Program-made: the position numbers and the translations under genes
Origin: Volutella citrinella
Taxonomy: Eukaryota; Ascomycota; Sordariomycetes; Hypocreales; Nectriaceae
Length of the DNA stretch: 64,000 bases
NCBI GenBank assembly: GCA_034401135.1
Contig: JAWZSP010000002.1
Span: 1,488,001-1,552,000, forward strand
Direction of reading: 5' to 3'
Notes under the pieces: generated by a model
Told to the model about the DNA's origin: nothing
Databases searched by the model: none
What the model saw: only the letters and a program-made list of their open reading frames with translations
In this document: positions 1 through 9,778 of the stretch, piece after piece
Layout: the number at the start of each line of letters is the position of its first letter
How positions within the stretch are numbered: position 1 is the first letter of the stretch

Positions 1-531
1 ACGCGGGTTGGCCCGAGACTTGGTTCGACGGCGCCGTGGGGAAAGGGACCCGTTGGAGCGCTTGTGCTCCACATTCAGTGCACAGCTCTGACGTTGCTCC
101 TCCATCATCCACTGGCCATGACCAGTCGCGTTTCTGGGTCCGTGTAAATCGGATGAGGTAGCCGGGTGCGCTCCGATCACTGGATCACACGCGCTTCAAT
201 TATTCTTCCATTGTCCATGCGAGTGGTTCTCCGCCTTGCTTCCGCGGGATCACTCTCCGTTCTGTTGCGGGTTCCATCCGCTCGTTTGAATACAGGCTGC
301 TGACGATAGCACTCTGCATTACAGCGAGGCTGGTTCGGACGCAAGAACCATCACACGATCCAAGTTTGCAATTTGAGTTGGCATGGTGCTGGGACATATC
401 CTCTCGGCCACTCCGGGACAGCATGAAACATGTCAAATCATTAGTTATGCGGGCGACCGACTAATAAACAAAGCAGAGCGCCCCGAAACTCCAGCCTCCC
501 CCAATTATCCTTCGCTGCCACCCTATAGCAC
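1..531. other. Intergenic DNA at the left edge
   Basis: I see no supportable gene here. The open frames are short, overlap on both strands and match nothing I recognise. The right part should hold the 3' untranslated region of the minus-strand gene that ends at 532. Confidence 0.6.
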
Positions 532-1884
532 TCAGCCAAACTTCTTTTCGAACCTCTTTAGCGCGCCTTGCAGCCCGCGCTCGAGCCGTCCCGCATTCTC
601 CTCGAGCTTGCCCCGCGGCTCCTGCTTGCCTTGGTATGGCGTGTGCCCCATCTCAGGGTTGCCCAGGTCCGAAGCAGTTGGGCGGTAGAGCTGCTGGTGC
701 ACGGCGTATTCACCTGCGGCCGGCGCTGCTTGGCCTCGCAGCGCAGCATCTTGCGTGAAGCCGCTCGCTGGCTGTGGCGGCGGCGGAGGGACGCTGCTCG
801 ATTGGCTAGCTGGCGGCGTCGGCTGTGTGTGCGGCTGCGGGGGAGGGGCGAAACCTGTGGATGCTGGGAAAGTTGCGCCGTACGGGCTGCCCAAGGGCTG
901 TACGGGCATTGTCGCAGCCCGCTGGAGCGCGGGATGCTGCGGCGAGGCGCCGAACTGAGGCGGAGGAAGGCCGGGACTCGCCAGCCCCCCGCCGGGTGGG
1001 AAGTGCGGAGGCGGCATGGCCGGCGTGAACGGCTGCCCTTGATAGTCATGAGCCACGGCCACGGCCAGCGGGTTCAGCGGGTCCTCATCGGGCGGAGGGG
1101 TCTTCTCTCGATGTTGCACCGTCTCGGGGGCAGCCGGCGCGGCTGGGTTATATGCCATTGGAGCGAAATTGGCTGGCGGAGGAGGAGGCGGTGGTAGTGC
1201 GTCTGCCTTTGGGGGTGGAGCGAACTGCTGTGCGTCTGCTTGTGTGGTCGAGCCGTACTGGGGATCCGAGATGGCCGCCTTCTCCAGCTTCTGGACCACA
1301 TTGCTCAGAGGTGCCGCTTGAGGAGGGGGAGCAGGCTCGTCGAGAATCTCGACATGCGACGGCGGGACCACCCTCCGGACGCCGTTGACAAACTGCAGGG
1401 CATCCTGCTGAGTCCAGAAGTAAATCTCCAGCGAGTGAAGCTTGTAGTGATACTTGTTCTCGTTTCGCGGATCATACGTGGGCAGATGCCACTCATTCTG
1501 ATTTACGGCATCGGCCACGGTGAGCGACACCATGCAGTGCTGCTTGTAAGAATATCGCATGCGGGTCTGATCGAGGTCTGCCATGAGGGGTGAATGATGG
1601 TTAGCTACAGCCTGCAACTGCCAACGCTTCGTTCGAGGCTACCCACATCCGTCAAATGCGTCTTGGTCGTCGGTCCCGGGGTGGTTTGCGACCTCGATGC
1701 GGCAGCGTCTCTCGCTGGCATTCTCAAAGAGGTAGACATATGAACCCTTGTCGAACCGGTGGTGGCGAGGCTTCACCTCGGCCGGCCCGTAAAAGTAGTG
1801 GATATCTCCGAAGCTGGCGGTGGCATGAGTCCATGTTGCCCAGCGTGGCCGAGGTGGGATTGGATACTCACAGTGTCGCGACAT
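532..1884 (-). CDS. Conserved fungal proline-rich protein of unknown function, two exons
   Basis: Two exons: 1884-1647 and 1577-532, with a 69-base intron (donor GTGGGT, phase 1), giving about 427 residues. The N-terminal half is a compact, conserved-looking domain. It contains the segments WATWTHATASFGDIHYFYGP, FDKGSYVYLFENA, IEVANHPG, EWHLPTYDPRNENKYHYKLH and TQQDALQFVNGVRRV. I have the impression that such proteins are widespread in Pezizomycotina, but I know of no function. The C-terminal half is low complexity, with proline runs and Ala/Gln-rich sequence, and ends in a basic, possibly helical segment (RLERGLQGALKRFEKKFG). The start was set at MSRHCEYPIPP because conserved sequence begins there. 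An in-frame upstream ATG at 2049 would add 55 residues of poorer-looking sequence. It is divergent from the polymerase kappa gene. Confidence 0.75.
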
Positions 1885-2577
1885 TCTCCTCTCCCGGTCG
1901 GGCGGCCATCTTGGTGGTTCAACGAAGTCGCGCGGCTCCGGGCAAGATATCAAACGTCCCACTGTCGCAAAGAGCTTGGAGGGCGCCGCCGTGACAAATT
2001 GCCAGTCACGATTAGATGGGATGGAGTCGGAATAAGAAAAAAGAGGCACGAGGGCAGGGTATGAGCTGGTTTTGGCCCCCGACCTGCGGCCTGCTTGGGT
2101 TTTGTACTCCTCATGGAATGGACCACTTGGGTGCCAGCCCAGCAGCGGCCAACCTGATCAGCATGTGTTGCCATGGCCGCCATTGCATGAGCGGCCCTGT
2201 CATGGGCGTTGAGGTCGGCGCTTAACACCTGCATTCTGGGAGGGGAAGCAACTCGCTGGCCAATAGCGGCCCTAGAACCCTTGGCGTCGTTTACTTGTCC
2301 CACATTGCCCCGCCAGAGGTGATGTGACAGAGAGGGGCCGCCAAGGGCACTCGGAACCTCTAAACGTTAGCACAGCGCCAGTAAAACTGTTCACGTGACT
2401 TCGTGTGTTGTCTCGCACGCGTAGCTCCCCACCACGCTCTCCGTCACGTCATCCCTTCAAGCTGGACGCGACCTGATCAGGACGGCAGCTCATCGCTCGC
2501 TCCATGATGCTTCTTCTGCGCTGGATGAACGCTTCTAAGAGCTTCACATCATTTCTTCCGAGGAACGTCATATAGAG
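1885..2577. promoter_or_regulatory. Shared divergent promoter region
   Basis: About 690 bases separate the starts of the proline-rich protein (minus) and DNA polymerase kappa (plus). It must contain both promoters and 5' leaders. A CACGTGAC-type palindromic word lies near 2393. I could not place a TATA box or transcription start with confidence. If the upstream ATG at 2049 is the real start of the minus gene, the region is shorter. Confidence 0.5.
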
Positions 2578-4505
2578 ATGGCGTCTGAGGAAACGGAAGT
2601 GCCTGACCAGGCCAACGAATCCGAGACACCTGTCGAGACAACCGACGATGCCCTCAAGACTCTGAAATATTCACTGCTAGGGCCGTCGCTCCTCAAAGCT
2701 GGGCAGGATAAAGTCGACCAGAGCAAGGTAAAGTCGAAAACGACACAATGCCGTGGTTCGCTGCTGATTTGTTGGCGCCGTAGGTCTCCGAGATCATCTA
2801 CAACGCCTCCAAAGGATCCAAGTTTTTCAATCGCGAAGAGGTCCGGGACCAGGTTCTGACACAGAAAATCGAGCGAATAGTTCTCCGGCAGCAGGCACTA
2901 GAGAAACAGAACCTTGCGCGAGATTTGCGCAACGCCGATCGATTGATAGAAGAACTGGAGTTGACGAGGGACCTGAGCCAGCATATTGTCCACGTGGACT
3001 GTGATGCTTTTTACGCTGCTGTGGAACAACTGGACCGCCCGGAGCTAAAAGACGTCCCGTTTGCCGTCGGCGGAGGTGTTCTGACTACCTGCAATTATGT
3101 CGCACGCCAATTTGGTTGCCGGTCTGGTATGGCTGGTTTCGTGGCCAAGAAGCTGTGCCCAAGCCTCATCATGATCAAGCCCAATTTCGAAAAGTATATT
3201 TCCAAGGCGAATGAAGTGAGAGAGGTCCTCGCCAACTACGACCCAAGATTCGAGAGCGCAAGTATCGACGAGGCCTATCTCAACATCACCGAGTACTGCC
3301 GGGATAACGACATCGGGCCTGCGGAGGCGGTCGACCAGATGAGGAGAGAAGTCCACGAAAGGACCGATGTCACAGTATCAGCTGGGATTGCAGCCAACGC
3401 CAAGTTGGCAAAAATATGCTCCAACATGAACAAGCCAAATGGCCAGTATGTGTTGCCGAGCGACCGCACATCAATACTTGCCTTTATGAGGGATCTTCCC
3501 ACCCGCAAGGTGAACGGCATTGGCCGCGTCCTCGAGAGAGAGCTACAGGAAGTTGGTGTCAAAACGTGCGGCGACATTTATGCATTCAGGCAATACCTGA
3601 ACCCGCTATTCGGGGATAAGACATCCGGTTTCCTGTTCAAGTGCTACTTGGGCCTGGGCCGGACCAAAATCCAACCGGCGGAAGAGTACGAGCGCAAAAG
3701 CGTCGGCACGGAAAGCACATTCCGTGACATGACGGACCCCGATCAGTTGAGGGCCAAGCTGCGATGGACCGCTGAAGAGCTGGAGAAGGACATGAAGAAG
3801 GCCGAGTGCAAGGGGCGCACACTCTGTCTGAAGGTGAAGCTACACACCTTTGAGGTGCTTACCCGCCAGGTGGTTGTCCCCAAGGCAATCTGTCTGGCTG
3901 ATGATCTTTACAACTACGCCCTGCCGATTCTGGCAAAGCTGGAACAAGAAATGCCAAATCTCAGGATTCGACTCCTAGGTCTGCGGTGCACTCACCTTGT
4001 CAGCACCGCCAAGCCAGACACGATGGCTTTTTTTGGGTTCCGGTCCCATGAGAAAGGTGGTCATCAGACCGGACCTGTGAAGCGCAAGGCTGATAGGAGC
4101 GAAGTTGACTCTGAGGATGCCATAAACCCAGAACCACTCGAAGAATACGGAGGCGAAGATCTTGACAACGAGTTCCTTCCAACAGACCTCGAGGTGGACC
4201 CGTCATCGCCGCGGCGCAGGCATGGCAAGGAAATCGCCCCCAACCCTACCAAGGACCAAAAAGTCCCAGACGAGTGGTGGGACTGTCCTATCTGTAGCCG
4301 TCCCCAGGCGCCAGATGAGCGGCAGTTCAACGAACACATCGACCTATGCCTCTCCAGGCAGACGATTCGTGATGCCGTCCAGGCACACACCCCTTCCCCA
4401 ATCCCAGAGGCCGTCCACGAAAATAAGAAGCCACGAATATCAGAGAAGAAGAGGGGCCGCCCCAAGAGCCACGACCCAAAGCAGATGCCACTGTTTTTTG
4501 GATGA
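2578..4505 (+). CDS. DNA polymerase kappa (DinB-like Y-family translesion polymerase)
   Basis: Exons 2578-2727 and 2784-4505, with a 56-base phase-0 intron, give 623 residues. It is a nuclear Y-family polymerase that copies past damaged template bases. The kappa-type N-terminal extension is present (VSEIIYNASKGSKFF, residues 51-65). The catalytic palm carries the metal ligands in VDCDAFY (D122, D124) and SIDEAYLN (D212, E213). Then come the thumb, with the helix-hairpin-like GIGRVLERELQEVGV, and the little-finger domain. Near residues 551-572 there is a Rad18/UBZ-type zinc finger (CPIC, then HIDLC), a ubiquitin-binding module in this family. The last residues, KQMPLFFG, resemble a degenerate PCNA-binding PIP box (hydrophobic M, then FF), after a basic stretch likely to be a nuclear signal. 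The family identification is firm. The PIP-box reading is inference. Confidence 0.95.
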
Positions 4506-4702
4506 AGCATTGTGTACAGTGATACTTTTGTTGTTCATGATTCATGACGCGGACGAAGACCGGCCTTTTCTATATAGTCAAACAGTACAAAGCATTTAGA
4601 GTAACTCCTAGGCGAACTCCAGTTCGCTCTATTTGGACAACGGATTATTTATTTGCCCTGATGTGGCATTCAACTTTTCAAGCATTTTTGGCGCACCATG
4701 TG

Positions 4703-7033
4703 TCATCGGAATTCGCGGGTTGCCATTCTATCCATGGACAATGTCATTGTCCGGCGTATCTTCGAATCTTGCTCTTCCTCCTTGTGCAAATGCTCGCCTG
4801 GCAGTCTCACAGCCTTGTCGAGAGCGACAGGTAGACCTCTGTGGCGGCCTCGTAGCATAACGAGGCACAACATAAGTTTGCTGCCCTTATGCATGCCTCC
4901 AGCAAACGCGTAATTTTGCGTAGGTAGCCCAATGGAAAGACCAACGCAGCCGTAAGCGGAAATAACCTCGAAAAGGATGTTGAAAACGCTGTATACCAGA
5001 GGTTGTTTCAAGTACTGGTCTGTTTCAATGACCATGATGATAATGACGGGGAGAATTAACCACCAAAGGTCGTGGGCAAGCTGTCCACGAATTTGTTGGC
5101 CAATAAATGAAACACGCGAGTTCTCATCGGCCCCCTTGGGAGGCGCATTCACACCGACGCCTCCAAATGTCGTCATTGATTTCTTGAGCTTTTTGCCAAC
5201 AGCTGCTGTGGCTCGCCGGCGGAGGCGCAGTTTATTGGGCAGTTCATCGTCTATCGGGGTTGCATCATTGTTGGGCAGCTCGGTAGCTGTAGGGTCGTCT
5301 TCATATATTCCCAAGGACCTCTCTTCATATACATTGGAGTGCCGCATTGTAATGGATACGGGGTACACGGAAACATACATCATGAACATGAAGAGGAGCT
5401 GGACAGCAGGGTAGAGCGAGGAAATGGAAATGACTCCAAAGCCGGCGGCACGCACGACTTGGCAATAAATTAGCTAAAGGTCTGGCAGCAATGAGGGGGG
5501 TCGGGGGTCCGTACCGATAGCTTGAAACCAGCCATTAATGATGCGGTCTCCGACAGAGAGGGCCTCCACTGCTGGGTTGCCAATGTTGAGAACTTCGAAA
5601 GCGACCCAGTCAACAATGTTGATGGTGATAAGAACAAGAAGAAGCCACCAGGTCGCGTGGGATGGGAAGAGTGTGGTGTAAACTCTTCGTGGGTATTTGA
5701 GAATGAACTCGATGGTTTCCTTCCAAGGAGCATAGGAAGTGGGAGCTGTTGTCGATTTCATAATCTTCAAGGTTGACCAGAGGATGCACCTCAAGAACAG
5801 AGGGTAAGCCGTATTGCCTGCAAGAACAAGAATTGCGACAACTATCAACGGGAAGTAGGAACCGTGCAGTTCCGTCATGCTGGTGTCAATGACGGACATG
5901 CCGGCATTACTGAACGCGGAGACTGATAGGAAAATGCCAGCCCACCAAGGATTTGCGCCGTATTTGGCGGGAAGCGTCGGGTAATTGTTCGCGAACCAAG
6001 CCCCTAGAGCAATCGCACAAAGAGATTGCCAGAGGAAGCCATACAAGGGAACGGTTACGGCAAGAATTTTGAGGGCTCGGTACTCGCATCCGCCGAGGGC
6101 CTCACGCTCGTCCGTGGTCAGGTCGTAGAACTGGCCTCTTTTGCTCACGTTGTGATTTCCAAGGATTTTCTTCCAGTGTAGAAGGAAATCCTCAGATTCA
6201 TCGGTCTTGGCCGACTCTGCGACCGATTGGCGCCTATTATCCGAGTTGGCTGATTGGGGCCGTTGATAGATCGAAACGGAGAGTCTGCCTTCGCGCTGGG
6301 GGGAAGCCGGAGGGGCGAATGCAATCCGGTCTCGTGTGGGAGAAGTGGGAGAGGTAGGCGAAAGGTATTCCTGTGCAACTGTCGTAGTTCTGCTGGAGTT
6401 GTCGTCGGATTCCGAAGAAATGTGATCCTCTGGTGCTGAAACGGTTCGGCGCACTGGGACACTTGTCGTCTGGAAGTCGTCCTGTGGTTCAGCCTTCTCA
6501 GACACGGGCTGGAGGGATCCCAAGCCCGGCATAACACCAGCCGAAGGCGGCGAGGTCTTGAATTTGTCAAATGAGAGGAATTTGCGGAATGATGGCCCAT
6601 CAGCAAGGGCACGTCGGCGCTTTCTTCGCTCGCGCTCGGCCTCGACAATGGTGTCAAAGCGCTTCTCGAATGCATGCTTGCGGGTCATGACGGTCCAGAA
6701 AGATACCCAGATAGCACTCCCGATAATGAAGAGGAGCCAGAGAATGACTTGTTGCCAGGTTGTGAGGTCACTGAGGTTGCGAGTGTTCAGCCCAGTGTCA
6801 GTCATGGCAGAGACGACCAGAAACAAGCTGTCGACATAATCAATGTGGCCTAGTGGCTTGCTGGAACCCCAGAAAATGACGGACACAATGAGCGAGACCA
6901 GAATGAAGTAGGCATAATGCAGGGTGATGTAGTTGACTGGAGGGATCCAGGCACGAAGTGTTGACATAGCATCCTCCAGGCGCGGATGCTCCTCGAGAAG
7001 ATCCTCCCACCGATTCTTGAGGAACCCGAACAT
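4703..7033 (-). CDS. TRK1: Trk-family potassium transporter
   Basis: Exons 7033-5515 and 5457-4703, with a 57-base intron, give 757 residues. It is a plasma-membrane K+ uptake transporter built of four M1-P-M2 repeats. The four pore-loop glycines expected for K+ selectivity are visible: TDTGLN (G81), SNAGMS (G378), RAAGFG (G512) and CVGLSIG (G679). A long hydrophilic loop (about residues 118-315), rich in Ser/Pro/Arg, lies between repeats 1 and 2, as in fungal Trk1 proteins. A second soluble insert (residues about 545-635) lies before repeat 4. The intron splits the third pore loop: the frame reads QAI, then VVRAAGFG after splicing. The tail is highly charged. It converges on polymerase kappa with only 197 bases between stop codons, so their 3' ends may overlap. 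Confidence 0.93.
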
Positions 7034-9003
7034 GTTGGCTTCTGTGTAAAAAGAAAAGGAAAATGAATGGAGGCCTGGATGGGCGACACAGCCACAAGGC
7101 GAACAATGTGTTCAGAGATGCTGATGGGTGTCACTTGGAGTGTGAGAGCATGGTTGGTCGTTGGCCGCAGCGATTGGTTGTGTCGACTAGAGGAGGGAAG
7201 ATTGCTAAAGCAGAAGAAGCACGACAGCGGAAGAAGAGATGGAGATTCGACAGAGGGGAGAGAGGGGGGAGAGAGGGGGGAGAGAACGGGGTGGTGATTT
7301 TAGCGACGGCCAGGTCGAAGGGGAAGGAGAAGTTATAGAAATAAGATGATAAGGTGAAGGAGAAAAGCGAGCAAGGGTGAGATAGGTGAGGTGGGCTGGT
7401 CTGTGGTGGCAGGGGGTGCAGTTGCCAGTTGGTGCTTGGACACTCATGGACCGCTGTCTCGGTGCGCGGTGAGGCCTTGGCGAAGGGTGCAGGTACAACA
7501 CAACCACATGCGCTTGCTCCGTCAGTCGGGGGGCCCTGTAGTCCCTGTTTCGTACCCAATGCGCCGCCCGCGTCGGTGCAAGGAGAGCAGAGGTGAGAGA
7601 TGGAGCCCGACAGAGCACGAGTGGGAAGATCAGCCGTGAGCCAAGTGGCCGTGCATGGGACGTGGGAGGAGGGCCTTTCGCTCGTTGGTCAAAACTGGTG
7701 ACAAACCTGTTGGGCGCTCTCGTGGTAGGCCCAGGACGATGCCGCGGTTTCGAACCAGGGGAGCAGATTCGGCGACACGACTGGCGCCAAGACGAGATGC
7801 GGTGGGCCCCATCGATGCTTGTCTGGCCTGGGCACGGCTGGGCACGTCTTGGTATTTTTGGCGTCAATAACGCGCCTCGACGATGGATTTCAATCGAGGC
7901 AGTACTAAGTGCCTACAGTGTGGCCGGTTCTCCAGGGCTCCCACGCGACCAATGGACGGCTTTCCAGGGACGCTCCCGCCGCCACAACATGTTTAAATCG
8001 AGGTGCATGGCACTCTGTAAGCGCGCGCTACTGCTATGCTCGTCGTCCATCGCTATCACCAACAGCGTGGGCTGGCTTTGTGGCCCGACACGCCGGTGAC
8101 TGGTTGCCTCTGCAACTAAATTCTAATCAATTCGGCTTACCAGCTAATTAATTATTTGCTAATATTAGAGTGGAGCGGCAGCTCCCGGGGACGTTGCGGC
8201 TGCTACCCGCCCGCATACCCACCAGCCGCCGCCCCCTTCAATTGGCCCAGTTTCGAGGGTCAAACTAACAACACCTCATGTTGCTGGTCCGAGGGCGACT
8301 ACATCATAGGCTACTCCGTACGGCGCAGGGGGGTCCGAGTCTCCAGATTCTGGTGCCCGCTGTAGTGGGGCTTTCTCAAAGCTTAACCATCTGCTGTTGC
8401 ATCTGGGGACTCGGGGAGCGCGTAAACACATCAATCCACGAGGGACGTTGGGTGTGGCGTTGTAAACCTCAAAGTTCCCAACGTGCCACATCGAAACGAA
8501 CCAACGCATGTAACATGGAACCCAATGCATGCCACATGCCGGCGCTTCGGGGTCACCAAGTCCCTTTGGTCAAGAACGGCATGGCATGTTCAATTTAGTG
8601 GCCGAAGTGCTCACTCTGGGCGGGGTGCCCACATAAGCCTTGTTTGCGTTTGTTGATCACGACATGAAAAATCGCCGACACGCAAATCAGCTGCTCCCCT
8701 CGCAACAATTTAGTCTAACCCTCCCCTAACAAGCTGAATTTTATTATCCTAGTGAGCCTTAAAGATTATTTGGCACCGGGCACTACGAGCCTCTTGACCG
8801 ATAGGCGCGGCAATCGACGAGACAATTGTCATCTGAATGAGCATCGTGTCATGTGACCTTCATGGAAGCATATACTGTGATTTTGCAGGCTGTGTTAATA
8901 TTCGGCCTTGTCTAACACTATAAGTACGCATTCAGAGCCCGGCCAATCGTAAATAGAACGTCTCTCATCACATGCAATAGGGAAACACCTCAGGTGTCGC
9001 CCT
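7034..9003. other. Intergenic region upstream of the Trk gene
   Basis: No gene can be supported. It holds the Trk promoter and 5' leader, a purine-rich imperfect tandem repeat at about 7250-7287 (GAGAGAGGGGGG-like units), and two AT-rich patches (about 8115-8170 and 8725-8775) that contrast with the GC-rich surroundings. The word TACTCCGTA lies at 8312-8320. Open frames here overlap on both strands and look random. The right end contains the 3' region of the FKBP gene. Confidence 0.55.
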
Positions 9004-9778
9004 TTACAGGTCCTCGTGGACGGGGGCATCGTCAGTGTCGGCGACGATGGTCTTGGCGGCATCGGCGGCGTCAGCAACAACGCTGGCGACCTTCTCAGCC
9101 ACGCCCTCAGCAGGCTTCTCTGCCTCCTCCTTGGCCTCGGGCTTCTTCTCGACGATCTTCTCGGGCGTAGGAACGCCGTCGATGCCGAGAAGCTCGGTCT
9201 CGAAAACTGTACACGAGTTAGCTGCAAGACTTTCCACGGGGAGCATAGGTTCACCAACCCAGGGTAGAACCGGCCGGGATGGGGCCAATGGCGCGCTGGC
9301 CGTAGCCCAGCTCGGGAGGGATGATAAGCTTTCTAGCACAGAGATTAGCATGGTGCAGCGTTTGCAGAGCAGGATAATGTACGAACCGCTTCTCTCCGAT
9401 GCACATGCCCTTGATACCCTTCTCCCATCTAAATACCGGATTAGAGAAGTTCCTCAATGATACCGGGCTTGACACCTACCCCTGGATAACTTGGCCTACA
9501 CCCAGCTTGAAGGAGAAGGGCTGGTTTCGATCGTAACCTAGACATTGATGAGCATCGCTTCCGCCAAGACCAGTAGGCTGTTGCGGGCAATACTCACTGG
9601 CATCGAACTTGGCGCCGGTTGCAAGGAGCGTGCCCTTGTAGTGAATGGAGAGCTTGTCACCATCCTGAGCAGTGCGGTCGCACTCAACAGCCCGGGTGAC
9701 CTCAATCTTGAGGTCCTCGGCAGCAACTAGGCCGACGGTGGCCGAGGCGAGGACGGAGAGGTACAGAGCAGCCTTCAT
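9004..9778 (-). CDS. ER-lumenal FKBP-type peptidyl-prolyl isomerase (FKBP22-like)
   Basis: Five exons (9778-9598, 9537-9480, 9428-9387, 9332-9259, 9206-9004) with introns of 51-60 bases give 185 residues. A signal peptide (residues 1 to about 20, ending VGLVAAED) precedes one FKBP domain. Recognisable elements are [45 protein letters not shown], and [23 protein letters not shown] followed by VFETELLGI. The C-terminal part (about residues 125-181) is an Ala/Glu/Lys-rich, probably helical extension. The last four residues are HEDL, an HDEL-type ER retrieval signal. This layout (signal, FKBP, charged helical tail, ER signal) matches the Neurospora ER chaperone FKBP22. The role as a prolyl isomerase/chaperone of secretory proteins is family knowledge. 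Confidence 0.93.
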
